A stretch of DNA of 64,000 nucleotides from Deltaproteobacteria bacterium. Its GTDB lineage: Bacteria > Myxococcota_A > UBA9160 > UBA6930. The position numbers and the translations under genes are program-made. Below the pieces are notes generated by a model. The model saw only the letters and a list, made by a program, of their open reading frames with translations. It was not told where the DNA came from and made no database searches. Shown in pieces: positions 32,051-42,300 of this stretch (its first letter is position 1; each line of letters opens with the position of its first letter). The stretch spans positions 1-64,000 of the forward strand of contig JAPPPQ010000051.1 of the NCBI GenBank assembly GCA_028817435.1, written 5' to 3'.

Positions 32051-33139
32051 TTATGCGAACAGGCCGAGTTGCCCGGCCGCCGCGGGTTGCGCGGCGCTGG
32101 CGGGCGCGCTGCTGGCCGGTTGGGCGGGGACGCGAAAGTGCGCGGTGGAGAGCGCGGGGCCGTGGGCGGAGAGTCCGGCGCGGCGGCGCGCCAGCTCGAA
32201 AAGCGCGCCGATCTGATCGGCGAAGACTCCCTCGCCGCGCTGCCGCACGCCGAAGCGCGAATCGTAGAGCCGCCCGCCGCGCATGGCGCGCAGCCGGTTC
32301 AGCACCTTGCCGCGGCGCTCGGGGTAGTGCTCCTGCAGCCAGCCGTCGAAGATCTGCTTCACCCCGTGGGGCAGCCGCAACAGCACGCGGCCCGCCGAGC
32401 TTGCGCCGGCATCGGCGGCGGCCTGCAAAATGGCGGGGATTTCGTGGTCGGTAAGTCCGGGCACAATGGGCGCGACCATCACACATACGGGCACCCCCGC
32501 CTGGGCCAGCGTCTCCATGGCCTGCAGCCGCCGGGCGGGCCGCGCGGCCAGCGGCTCCATGCGCTGCTGCAGCACCGGGTCCAGCGTCGTCAGCGAAATC
32601 ATCACCGAAATGCAATCAAAGCCCGCCAGCTCGCGCAGCAAATCCGCGTCGCGGGTCACGAGCCGGCTCTTGGTGACAATCACCGCCGGGTTGCGGAAAT
32701 CGAGCAGCACCTGCAGGCAGCGCCGGGTAATTCCAAAGCGCCGCTCGGCGGGCTGGTAGCAATCGGTTACGCCCGAAAGGGCGATGACCTGCGGCTTCCA
32801 GTTGCGCGCGGCCAGGGCGCGGCGCAGCAGTTCCGGCGCGCGCCGCTTGACGAGAATCTTGCTCTCGAAATCCTGGCCCGCCGAAAGTCCCAGGTATTCG
32901 TGGGTGGGCCGCGCGTAGCAGTAGCTGCAAGCGTGCTCGCAGCCCCGGTAGGGGTTCAGGCTCGCGCCGAAGCCGATGTCGGGGCTCTGGTTGGTGGAGA
33001 GCGCGCGGCGCGTGGGATCGGCGAAAAATTCGGCGGGCGCGCGCGCCGCACTGCGCGCGAATTCCTCCTCGGCATCGGGCTGATAGTGCAGGCGCTCGAA
33101 GCGCCCCGGCGGGTTCTGCGTGGTGCCGCGCCCGCGCAC
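32051..33139 (-). CDS. PA0069-family radical SAM protein
   Basis: A 362-residue radical SAM protein related to the spore photoproduct lyase-like group. The 4Fe-4S motif is CEHACSYC within NPYRGCEHACSYCYARPTHE. Other family features are NQSPDIGFGASLNPY, the KILVKRRAPELL block, IALSGVTDCYQPAERR and TVT-type strand VIVTKSRLVTRD. The function of PA0069-type proteins is not established. The C-terminal 40 residues are an Ala/Pro-rich tail. It starts at 33139, 3 bases after the aminopeptidase stop, and probably shares its message. Confidence 0.85.
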   Translation of the reverse strand: MRGRGTTQNPPGRFERLHYQPDAEEEFARSAARAPAEFFADPTRRALSTNQSPDIGFGASLNPYRGCEHACSYCYARPTHEYLGLSAGQDFESKILVKRRAPELLRRALAARNWKPQVIALSGVTDCYQPAERRFGITRRCLQVLLDFRNPAVIVTKSRLVTRDADLLRELAGFDCISVMISLTTLDPVLQQRMEPLAARPARRLQAMETLAQAGVPVCVMVAPIVPGLTDHEIPAILQAAADAGASSAGRVLLRLPHGVKQIFDGWLQEHYPERRGKVLNRLRAMRGGRLYDSRFGVRQRGEGVFADQIGALFELARRRAGLSAHGPALSTAHFRVPAQPASSAPASAAQPAAAGQLGLFA

Positions 33140-33142
33140 GGC

Positions 33143-35788
33143 TCAGTCCGAGAGCCAGCGGCGCAGCGCGGGGCCGACCCGGGCGTCGAAGGCCAGGCCA
33201 ATGTCGAAGCGCTCCAGGGCCTGGCGAATGCTGCGCTGGCCGGTGGGCACGGGGTTGGCGCGGAAGAAGGCCGCCACTTCGCGCCGCGCGGCGCGGGTGG
33301 CCAGCGCGGGCAGCGCCTCGATGGGGCGGGTGACCAGGCCGGGGGGCAGGCGGCGGCGCAGCCTGGGCCAGCGCCGCTGCATAAAGGCCCAGGCAAGGCC
33401 GGCGGCGGCGGGGTTGCCGAGCATATGGCCCAGCAGCAGCGCCACATCCTGGGTGCCGACCTCTTCGCCGAGGCAGAGCGCCAGGGTGCGCCGCACCAGC
33501 TTTGCGTTGCGGAAAGCGCCGAGGGCGAAGAGAAAGTGGCGCTCTTCCTGCGGCGTCTCCGCGCTGGATTTCGCCGCGAGAAACTGCTCCCACAGCGCCT
33601 CGTCCCCGCCCCACGCCGCCAGCGCCAGCACCGTGTTGATGAGATTGGGCTCCAGGCGGCTGCGCTCGGCCAGGTAATCCAGACAGCGCTGCCGGGCGCT
33701 TTCCAGCACCTCGCCGCGCCGGGCTACCTCGCCCGTCAGAGCCAGCAGCGAGGCCCGGCGCATGCGCTCGCGCTCGGGCTCGCCGGGCCGGGGCTGCCAG
33801 CCCAGCGCCTCAAAGGCCGGCGCAAAGGCCGCCCCCACCCGCCCCCGCAGCGCGGTTTCGGCCTTGGGGCCGAGCACCCGGCCTGCAGCGCGGGCGCAGC
33901 TTTCCAGCGGCCCCCGCAGCGCGGCCAGCACATCCGGATCGCGCTCTCCGGCCAGCGCCAGCGCCAAATTGAGAAAGCCTCCGGCCTCGGCCCGCCCGCT
34001 GCGGACGATGGCCCACTGGTGACCCAGCAGGCCGAGCCGCTCCACCGCTTCCAGCTCCGCCAGCCCCTCCACCAGCCCGCGCAAAGCGCCGTCATCGTGG
34101 AGCGGGTGGAAGAAGCCGCTCTCTTCGGCGTTGCCGTAGAAGAAGCGCCCCGCGCCGCGCAGTTTGATCTCGCCGCTGCGCTTTTCCAGCAGCGCGCGCT
34201 GCTGGCGCGGCGCTGCGCCGCCCGCGCCGCCCGCGCCGCCGGTTCGCCCCACCCAGGGAATCGGCCAGCGCACGGGCTTGGCCCTGCGCGCGGCCTTCTG
34301 GTCGGCGAAGAAGCGCTCTTGCCGGTAGCGCAGCGCGCCGTTCTTGCGGGAAAGCCGCAGCAGCGGAAAGCCCGGCTGCGCAATCCAGGCGTGGGCGACG
34401 GGCGCCACCGCCTGCCCCGATGCTTCGGAGAGCGCGCGCCACAAATCGTCGGCCACGGCGTTGCCCTCGCGGTGGCGGCGAATGTAGCGCCGGACGCCGT
34501 CGCGAAACACATCTGCGCCCAGGTAGCCCTCCAGCATGCGCACCACCGATGCGCCCTTTTCGTAGGTAATGGCGTCGAAGTTCTCCGCCGCTTCCTCGGG
34601 GCTGCGCACCGTTGTGTAGACGGGATGCGTCTGGCGCAGGGCGTCCAGCGCATAGGCCTGCGACTTGTAGCGCTGGAAGTCATTCCACATATGCCACTCG
34701 GGCTTCCAGTCGTCCACCACCCGATAGGCCATCCAGGTGGCGAAAGCCTCGTTCAGCCACAGGTCATCCCACCAGGCCATGGTGACCAGATCGCCGAACC
34801 ACATATGGGCGAGCTCGTGGCAGATCACCTCGGCAATGCGCTTCTTCTCTTCCAGCGTGGCCTCGTCGGGGTTGAGCAGCAGCAGCAATTCCCGGAAGAA
34901 GACTGCGCCGGCGTTTTCCATGGCGCCGGCCTCGAAATCGGGGGCGGCCACCAAATCCAGCTTGGCGTAGGGGTAGGGCAGGTCGAAGTAGCGCTCGAGC
35001 CGCTGCAGCGTTTCGCGCGCCACCGAGAGTCCAAAGGCCGTGAGCGCGCCCTTGCCCGGCACATGCCAAATGCGGATTTCGGTTGCGCCGCAGTGCGCCG
35101 CCGGCGAAGCCTCGAACTCGCCCACCGCCAGCGCCAGCAAATAGGTGGAGAGCAGCGGCGTCCGCTCAAAGTGCACCCGCTTGCGCCCCCCCGGCAATTG
35201 CTCCTCGCGCGCGGCGGGCGCATTCGAGATGACGGTGTTGCCGCTGCCGGTGGTGACCGAAATCGCAAAGCGCGCCTTCAGCGCCGGCTCGTCGAAGCAG
35301 GGAAAGACGCGGCGCGCATCGGTGGCTTCCAGATGGGTGAGCGCGTAGCGCCGCTGGCCCGAGCGCGCGGCGTAGAGGCCGCGCAGGTCGGAGCGCAGCC
35401 GCCCCCGGAAGGCGAGCTGCAGCATCACCTCGCCTGCCGGCAGCAGCTCGTCGAAGTGCAGCTCGATGGTCTGCCGCTCTTCGTGCAGCTCCGTGCGCGC
35501 GCGCAGCGCCTTTCCCCCCGCGCCGGTTTCCACGCGCGCGCCGGAGACGCGCAGGTCTGCGCAATGCAGCTCAATGCTGCGCCGCCGCCGCGCCAGGCGC
35601 AGCCGGTGGCTCACCTCGCCCCGGAAATCCGGGCTGTGCTGGGGATCAAGCTCGAGCTGCAGATCCGCTTCCAGCGGCTTCACATCCCGCGCCAGGCGGT
35701 GCGCCCGCCGGGGTGCGCGCTTTTTTGCGGCTGCGCCTTTGCGCGCGGCGGGGGCGCGCTTCTTTGCGACTTTGCGGCGTTGCGCCAC
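33143..35788 (-). CDS. M1-family aminopeptidase (aminopeptidase N type)
   Basis: An 881-residue zinc aminopeptidase that removes N-terminal residues from peptides. It has the exopeptidase signature GAMEN, the zinc site HELAH at about 324-328 and the third ligand Glu at about 347 in LNEAFATW. An ERAP-like C-terminal helical domain follows. The layout is nearer the ERAP/tricorn-factor group than E. coli PepN. Its first ~35 residues are a Lys/Arg/Ala-rich tail without a signal peptide. I chose GTG 35788 because GGGAGG lies 4 bases upstream. A Gly/Ala loop sits near residue 510. Confidence 0.9.
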   Translation of the reverse strand: MAQRRKVAKKRAPAARKGAAAKKRAPRRAHRLARDVKPLEADLQLELDPQHSPDFRGEVSHRLRLARRRRSIELHCADLRVSGARVETGAGGKALRARTELHEERQTIELHFDELLPAGEVMLQLAFRGRLRSDLRGLYAARSGQRRYALTHLEATDARRVFPCFDEPALKARFAISVTTGSGNTVISNAPAAREEQLPGGRKRVHFERTPLLSTYLLALAVGEFEASPAAHCGATEIRIWHVPGKGALTAFGLSVARETLQRLERYFDLPYPYAKLDLVAAPDFEAGAMENAGAVFFRELLLLLNPDEATLEEKKRIAEVICHELAHMWFGDLVTMAWWDDLWLNEAFATWMAYRVVDDWKPEWHMWNDFQRYKSQAYALDALRQTHPVYTTVRSPEEAAENFDAITYEKGASVVRMLEGYLGADVFRDGVRRYIRRHREGNAVADDLWRALSEASGQAVAPVAHAWIAQPGFPLLRLSRKNGALRYRQERFFADQKAARRAKPVRWPIPWVGRTGGAGGAGGAAPRQQRALLEKRSGEIKLRGAGRFFYGNAEESGFFHPLHDDGALRGLVEGLAELEAVERLGLLGHQWAIVRSGRAEAGGFLNLALALAGERDPDVLAALRGPLESCARAAGRVLGPKAETALRGRVGAAFAPAFEALGWQPRPGEPERERMRRASLLALTGEVARRGEVLESARQRCLDYLAERSRLEPNLINTVLALAAWGGDEALWEQFLAAKSSAETPQEERHFLFALGAFRNAKLVRRTLALCLGEEVGTQDVALLLGHMLGNPAAAGLAWAFMQRRWPRLRRRLPPGLVTRPIEALPALATRAARREVAAFFRANPVPTGQRSIRQALERFDIGLAFDARVGPALRRWLSD

Positions 35789-35891
35789 GGGGCCTCCCTT
35801 TGGTGGTGCGCGGATTGGCCGCGCCGCGCGCCAGCATAGGCCGGGGCCGCGCCGCTCGCCCGCGCCGCGCGAAACTCCTATGCTCGGCCCC

Positions 35892-37238
35892 ATGAGCGCG
35901 CCCCAACGCGAACACTGGTCCCGGGGCCTCGGCTTCACCCTCGCCGCCGTTGGCTCCGCGGTGGGTCTCGGCAACATGTGGCGCTTCTCCTACATGACCG
36001 CCGAGCACGGCGGCGCGGCCTTCGTGCTGCTGTATGTGCTGATGACCCTGCTGCTGGGGCTGCCTGTCATGTTGGCCGAATTGACAGTGGGGCGCGGCGC
36101 GGGCAAGAGCCCCATTCTCGCCCTGGGGCACTACGGCGGGCGCAAATGGCGGCCCCTGGGCGGGCTCTTCGTGCTCACCGGCTTCGCCATTCTCTCCTAT
36201 TACAGCGTCATTGCCGGCTGGACGCTGCGCTACACGGTTTCCGGCGTGCTCGGCGGATTTCCAGAGCCGAGCAATGCCGAGGCGCTTTTCGGGCAAATCG
36301 CTTCGGGTTGGGATGCCGTCGCCTGGCACCTGGGCTTCATGGTCATTTGCACTTTTGTGGTGGCGCGGGGCGTTCGCGCCGGCATTGAGCGCGCCTCGCT
36401 GCTGCTCATGCCGGTGCTGGGCCTCATGCTGCTCGGCCTTGCTGTGTTCGCCGCGGTGCTGCCGGGTTCCGGCGCGGGCTACGGCTACTATTTCACCGGC
36501 GATCTGCGGGGCGCGCTGGATTTCGATGTGGTGACGGATGCGGCGGCGCAGGCGTTCTTTAGTTTGAGCCTGGGCATGGGCGCCATTCTCACCTACGCCA
36601 GCTATTTGTCGCGGCAGAGCGATTTGCCGCTGGAAGGCGCGCGCATTGCGCTTTCGGATTTCGGCGTGGCGCTGCTGGCGGGGCTGGTGGTGTTCCCGCT
36701 TATTTTCGCCCTGGGCCTGCAGCACGATGTGGGCGAAAGCACCCTGGGCGCGCTGTTCATCACGCTGCCCACGGCCTTCAACAAACTGGGCGCGGCGGGC
36801 GCAATTATCGGCGTCATTTTCATGCTGGCGCTGTCGGTGGCGGCGCTCACCTCGGCCATTTCGCTGCTGGAGGTGGTGACGGCCTCGCTGGTGGATGTGT
36901 GGAATTGGCGGCGCGCGCCCGCGGCCTGGCTCTGCGGCGGCGCAATTGCGCTGGTGGGCGTGCCCTCGGCGCTGAACCTGGAAGTGCTGGACGCCATGGA
37001 CAGCGTGGGCGGGCAGTTCCTGCTGGTGCTGGGCGGCGCGCTGCTCGCCGTTTTTGTGGGCTGGGTGATGAAAAATCCCGCCGCCGAAGCGGCCGGAATG
37101 CACCCGCGCCCGGCGCTGGGCGCATGGGTGTGGCTGCTGCGCATAGTGGTGCCGGTCATTCTGGCCGTGCTGGCCTTTTATCCCGGCGGCCTGGCGTCGC
37201 AGAGCTTCGGCAAGCTCTGGAAGCTCTTCACCGGCTGA
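35892..37238 (+). CDS. sodium-dependent transporter, SNF/NSS family
   Basis: A 448-residue Na+-coupled symporter of amino acids or related solutes with about eleven or twelve membrane helices. The first helix carries the family signature RGLGFTLAAVGSAVGLGNMWRF, whose unwound region binds Na+ and substrate. Helix 6/8 features (AFFSLSLGMGAILTYASY) are present. The substrate cannot be assigned. ATG 35892 is used. ATG 35880 (MLGPMSAPQ) is equally possible because neither shows a clear ribosome site. The stop overlaps the convergent GPH transporter by 11 bases. Confidence 0.88.
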   Translation: MSAPQREHWSRGLGFTLAAVGSAVGLGNMWRFSYMTAEHGGAAFVLLYVLMTLLLGLPVMLAELTVGRGAGKSPILALGHYGGRKWRPLGGLFVLTGFAILSYYSVIAGWTLRYTVSGVLGGFPEPSNAEALFGQIASGWDAVAWHLGFMVICTFVVARGVRAGIERASLLLMPVLGLMLLGLAVFAAVLPGSGAGYGYYFTGDLRGALDFDVVTDAAAQAFFSLSLGMGAILTYASYLSRQSDLPLEGARIALSDFGVALLAGLVVFPLIFALGLQHDVGESTLGALFITLPTAFNKLGAAGAIIGVIFMLALSVAALTSAISLLEVVTASLVDVWNWRRAPAAWLCGGAIALVGVPSALNLEVLDAMDSVGGQFLLVLGGALLAVFVGWVMKNPAAEAAGMHPRPALGAWVWLLRIVVPVILAVLAFYPGGLASQSFGKLWKLFTG

Positions 37239-38598
37239 GCCGCTCCGCCCGTTCTGCCACTTCCCGGACAATTTGCGCGTGGCGCGCGCGCGAAAGCCCG
37301 TAGCGCCGCGCCGCCACAGCCGCCAGCAGCACAAACAGGGCGGGCAGCACGGCGGTGAGCACGCGGATGGTCTGCCGGGTGAATTCGCTCTGCGAATCCG
37401 CCCCCGCCTCGTAGCCCGAAAGGCCCAGCAGCAGCAGCGCCAGCGCCGCGGCGGCCGAGCCGCCGAGTTTGCGCAAAAAGGTGAACAGGCCGAAATAAAT
37501 GCCCTCGCGCCGCTCGCCGCTGCGCAATTCGTCCTCGTCCACCACCTCGCCCAGCATGGACCAGGGGATCATGTCGGCGGCGGCATAGCCCACGCCGCCA
37601 ATCAGCGCGCCGGCCAAAATGGCGGCCCGGGGCCATTCGGGCTGCGCCAGAAACAAAAAGCCCTGCGAGGCGATCCACGAGGCCGCCCCCATCAAGAAAA
37701 TGCTGCGTTTTTCCACGCGGCGCGCTGCCGCATTCCACAGCGGCATGCTCGCCGCCACCGAAAGCAGAAACAGCCCCAGGGTGATCTCGAAATCTTCCGG
37801 GCGGCCCAGCCACCAGGTGAAGTAGTAGAGGAACATGGCCGCGGCCAGGTCTATGGCAATGCGCCCGAGCAGATACAGCGCCACCAGCCGCCGGTAGTTG
37901 GCCTGCGCCGCCAAACTTTGCAGGCTGCGGAAGAAGCGCTGCGCGGGCGGGCGGCGCAGCCCGGGCCGCTCGAAGGTGGTGCGGTAAATCAGCGGCCAAA
38001 AGACGGCGATAAAAAGCCCCGCCAGCAGCCCCGCCTGCTGGTAGCCGGCCGGGTTATCCGGGCTTTCTCCGCCGCCCAGCGCCTGCGCCAGCGGGCGCAG
38101 CGCCGCCACCGCCAGCAGCGCGCCCAAAATGGCCCACGCGCCGCGCCAGGCATTGAGCGAGGTGCGCTCGTCGTAGCTCGCCGCCATTTCCGGAATCAGC
38201 GCCAGATAGGGGACGGCCACCACGGTGCTGGACAGGGCGAAGAGCACATAGACCGAGGCGTAGTAGGCGAAAGAGGGGCCGGCATTCCACCACAGCGCGG
38301 CGAAGGCCGCGCCGAAGGGCAGCATGCCGAGCAGCAGCCAGGGCCGCCGCCGCCCGGCCCGCCAGCGGACGCCATCGGAAATGCGGCCCATGAGCGGATC
38401 GCTGAAGGCATCCACCGCCCGCCCCGCCAGCAGCACCAGCGCCGCCCACTGCGTGGGCAGCCGGGCCACATCGGTCAAAAAGAAGGGATAGACGAAGGAC
38501 AGGGAGGCGAGGGCGAAGTTGATGGTGTGGTCGCCCAGCCCGTAAATGGCCTTTTGCGCCACCGAAAGCCGCCCGCCGTGCCCCGCGCCCTCGCTCAT
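37228..38598 (-). CDS. GPH-family (MelB-like) major facilitator transporter
   Basis: A 456-residue MFS protein with about twelve helices, of the glycoside-pentoside-hexuronide:cation symporter group. It shows the MelB-type start (YGLGDHTINFALASLSFVY), the loop 2-3 signature DAFSDPLMGRISDGVRWRAGRRRPW, PYLALIPEMAASYDERTSLNAWR and the second-half DMIPWSMLGEVVDEDELRSGERREG. Substrate unknown. Sugar or sugar-derivative uptake is typical. It follows the membrane protein gene at 38605 by 6 bases on the same strand. Confidence 0.87.
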   Translation of the reverse strand: MSEGAGHGGRLSVAQKAIYGLGDHTINFALASLSFVYPFFLTDVARLPTQWAALVLLAGRAVDAFSDPLMGRISDGVRWRAGRRRPWLLLGMLPFGAAFAALWWNAGPSFAYYASVYVLFALSSTVVAVPYLALIPEMAASYDERTSLNAWRGAWAILGALLAVAALRPLAQALGGGESPDNPAGYQQAGLLAGLFIAVFWPLIYRTTFERPGLRRPPAQRFFRSLQSLAAQANYRRLVALYLLGRIAIDLAAAMFLYYFTWWLGRPEDFEITLGLFLLSVAASMPLWNAAARRVEKRSIFLMGAASWIASQGFLFLAQPEWPRAAILAGALIGGVGYAAADMIPWSMLGEVVDEDELRSGERREGIYFGLFTFLRKLGGSAAAALALLLLGLSGYEAGADSQSEFTRQTIRVLTAVLPALFVLLAAVAARRYGLSRARHAQIVREVAERAERLSR

Positions 38599-38604
38599 AG
38601 GGGG

Positions 38605-39144
38605 CTACTGCGGCGCCGGGAAGAGGGCGGGCCAGATCAGGGCGTCCAGCACAACGGTTTGCAGGCAAAAAGCCGTGGCGCCCAGCAGCGCGAGCCTGCG
38701 CTGCATGGGCTGCAGGCCGGGGCGCAGGGTGGCGGCGGCCCCGGCCAGCAGCAGCGAGCCCAGCGCCACCGCCGCCAAATCCAGCCGCACCGCCAGCCAA
38801 AGCCCCCGGCTGGGCGCATCCAGCAGCATTTTGGTAAGCGGCATCCACAGCGCCGAGGGAAACAGCACCAGCGCATAGGCCAGGTGCAGCAGCCAGTAGC
38901 CGCGCCCCAGCACCCGCGCCCTGTTGGGGTGGGCGTGGAAGAAGAAAAGTTGCGTAAGGGCCAGGTAGCCCGCCGCCGCGGCGAACATGAAGAAGATGTA
39001 GGACTGCCGCATGGCCTCCGGCACGCCGCCCCACATGGCCGCCGCCGTCTCGGGCCAGCGGAGAAGGCCGTAGCCATAGCTGCCCAGCACCAGCGGGCCG
39101 CCCACAAGCTGCAGCGCTGCGAAAATTCGCCGTTGGGGGTGCAT
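38605..39144 (-). CDS. multi-pass membrane protein of unknown function
   Basis: A 179-residue protein with five likely membrane helices (about 7-25, 48-68, 82-100, 118-140 and 150-170) and no motif I recognise. Short charged loops lie between (HAHPNRARVLGR, RPGLQPMQRR). It precedes the GPH transporter by 6 bases and is probably co-transcribed with it. The divergent TonB receptor gene starts 180 bases away, and the gap holds that gene's promoter. Confidence 0.7.
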   Translation of the reverse strand: MHPQRRIFAALQLVGGPLVLGSYGYGLLRWPETAAAMWGGVPEAMRQSYIFFMFAAAAGYLALTQLFFFHAHPNRARVLGRGYWLLHLAYALVLFPSALWMPLTKMLLDAPSRGLWLAVRLDLAAVALGSLLLAGAAATLRPGLQPMQRRLALLGATAFCLQTVVLDALIWPALFPAPQ

Positions 39145-39227
39145 GGCCTTCCCTCCCGCGCCCCAGTGTAGGACGCCCCGGAGAAACCGCCGCCGGGGCC
39201 GGGGTTCTCAAAAAGTTGCTTTTTCCC

Positions 39228-39257
39228 TTGACAGCGGCCGCCGGGGTGGAGTATAAG
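39228..39257 (+). promoter_or_regulatory. promoter of the TonB-dependent receptor gene
   Basis: A perfect TTGACA (39228-39233) and TATAAG (39252-39257) are separated by 18 bases, about 68 bases before the ATG. An A/T-rich stretch (CAAAAAGTTGCTTTTTCCC) lies just upstream of the -35. Confidence 0.7.
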
Positions 39258-39324
39258 GCCCCGCTTACCCGACCGGCCCGCCGGAATCCCTTCGGCTCCA
39301 CTTCGGCCTTTATTGGAGGAAAGA

Positions 39325-42300
39325 ATGCGCCCCCAGACTATCTGCGCGCCCCGTCTGCTCCCGTCCGCCCTGTTGGCGGCTCTGTTTCTCGTTCTCCCCC
39401 CGGGGGGGGGGGGGTGGGTTTCGGCCCAGGAGGCTGCTGAGGAGTCTGCCGAGGATGCGGCAGTTGCCGATTCCGAAGCCTCCGCCGATTCCGAAGAGGT
39501 GGCGGGCGTTGAGGAGATCGTCGTCACCGGCTCGCGCATTCCGCCCCGGGCGAATGTGCTCAGTTCGAGCCCGGTCACCCAGGTGGACGCCGATGAGTTT
39601 CTCTTTCGGGGAATCACCCGGGTTGAGGACCTGCTGAACAAACTGCCGCAGGTCTTCACCGCCCAGCAGTCGGGGCAGGTCAACGGCGCCACCGGCACGG
39701 CCACGGTGAACTTGCGCAACCTCGAGGCCCTGCGCACGCTGGTGCTGGTGGACGGGCGGCGGTTGCCCTACGGGTCGCCCATTGCCGGCGCCACCGGCGC
39801 AGATGTGAACCAGATTCCGGGCGCGCTGGTGCGGCAGGTTGAAGTGCTGACCGGTGGCGCTTCGGCCACCTACGGATCGGATGCGGTCGCCGGTGTTGTG
39901 AACTTCTTCATGGTGGATGATTTCGAGGGGATGCGCCTCGATTATCAATACAGCTACTACGAGCACAATAATGACCACCGCTTGATGCAGGATTTGCTCC
40001 GGGAAAGGAACTTCGCAATCCCGAGCAGCAATGTGCGCGACGGGCAGATCTCCGATTTCTCCCTCGTCATGGGCGCAAACCTCGATGAAGGGCGCGGCAA
40101 TATCACAGCCTACGCTACTTACCGCAATGTCAAGTCTGTTCTGCAGTCCCGGCGCGATTACAGCGGTTGCGCACTGGGCGGCGGCACGAGCAGCTGCGCT
40201 GGTTCCAGCACCATTCCGACCGGGCGCTTTGTTGACTTTGGAACGGTGAGCGTTGCCGGCGGGCTGGTTTCGGGAGACAGCGACAATCCCGCTTTCACCG
40301 GCTTCGATTACACCGTTGGCGGCGATGACAACAATGAATTTGTGAACCGCGACGGGCTGCTCTACAATTTCGGGCCGCTCAATTATTTCCAGCGCCCGAA
40401 TACGCGCTACACGGCGGGCGTGTTCGCCCACTACGATGTGAACGAGCGCGTTGAGGCGTATCTGAATCTGATGGTTGTGGACAATCGCACCGATGCGCAG
40501 ATTGCACAATCCGGCGCATTTTTCGTCACCTCCACCCTCAATTGCAACAATCCCTTCCTTTCTGCACAGCAATTTCAGCAAATCTGCGGGCGATACGGGC
40601 TGGATTCGAGCTATGTCTATGGCGCCATGGCCCCGCTGGTGGACGGGAATGGAAACCCGGTGCTCGGGGATCACGATGGCGACCCCGCCACCCCCAACGA
40701 GCAATTGACCGATCCGCGGCAGCTCTATATTGGCCGCCGCAATGTGGAGGGCCAGCCGCGCAGCGACGACCTGCGCCACACCACCTTCCGGGGCGTTTTC
40801 GGCATTCGCGGCGATCTCGACCGCGATCGGGTGTGGAGCTACGACCTTTACGGTCAGTTTGCCGAGGTCAGCATGGAGCAGACCTACCGCAACGATCTCT
40901 CCATAACGCGCATTCGCCGTGCGCTGAATGTGGTGCCCGATCCGCGCGATGGCTCCAACATGGGCCAGCCCGTCTGCCAATCGGTGCTCGATGGGACTGA
41001 TCCGAGCTGCGTGCCGTGGAATATCTTCCAGGCGGGCGGCGTGACTCAAGCGGCGATCAATTACCTGACGATCCCGCTCTTTGCACGCGGCACCACGGAG
41101 CAGTCCATCATCTCCGGCTATGTGAAGGGGGACTTGGGGGAATACGGCATCCGCCTTCCGAGCGCCAACGAAGGCGTCGAAGTTGTGTTGGGCTTTGAAT
41201 ACCGCCGCGAATTCTTGGAATTCGCCCCGGACAACGGTTTCACCAGCGGCGACGGAGCGGGGCAGGGCGGCCCCAGGCTGGGCGTGGTTGGGCGCACCAG
41301 CCTGCGCGAGTTTTTCACAGAGGTCAGCATTCCGCTGATCGAGGGCTTGCCCTATGTGGACGCCTTGATCTTTGACACCGCCTACCGCTACTCGGATTAC
41401 TCGACGAATGTCACCACCAGCACCTACCGCTTCGCCGCATCCTGGAATGTGACCGAGGATGTGAAGCTGCGCGCAAGTTTTCAGCGCGCCGCCCGCCACC
41501 CGAATATCCGCGAGCTCTTCCGGACCCAGCAGTTGGGCCTCTTTGATATGTCTGCCGATCCCTGCGCCGGCGCGGTAACGGCGGGCATGGATGGCGTGCG
41601 CAGGACGGCCCAGGGCCGCACGCTGGAAGAGTGTATGCGCACAGGTGTCACTCCGGGGCAGTTCGGGACCATCGCAGACTCGCCCGCAAACCAATACAAT
41701 CAAATTACCGGTGGAAACCCGAATCTGAAGCCGGAGGAGACGGATACCGTCACTCTTGGCGTCGTTCTGACTCCTGTGTGGCTTCCCGGTTTCTCCTTCA
41801 CGGTGGATTACTTCGACATTGATCTGCAGAAGGCCATTGACAGCGTCACATCCGAGTTCATTCTGAATCAGTGCCTCAACACCGGAGCGTCCAACTACTG
41901 CGACTCCGTCAATCGGGGGCCCAATACCGGAACCCTCTGGGTCGGCACTGACCACATTCTCTCCCTGGATGTGAACATCGGCTTTTTCCGGACTTCCGGC
42001 TTCGACTTTGTGATTGATTACACGATTGACATGGGCGGGCTGGGCGATCTCGATCTTTCCCTGATAAGCACCTATCTGCTGGATTGGAGCCAGCAGCAGA
42101 TTGCCGAAGCGCCGGAGGAGGCCTGCGAAGGCCGCTGGGGAGGATCCTGCGGCTCGCCGACGGCGGATTTCGTGAGCAATTTCCGCACTACATGGCACAC
42201 GCCTTGGGATGTCCGGGTCAGCCTTTCCTGGCGCCATATTGGGGCGGTGGATGATCTCGGGTCCAACCGGGTGAACTTCGGCGAATACAATTACCTGGAT

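Noticed and set aside
30113..35839. A 1908-codon open frame on the plus strand crossing the tRNA and several genes
   Set aside because: It runs through tRNA-Asn and is antisense to four well-supported genes. Long shadow frames are expected at this GC content. No family motif and no ribosome site.
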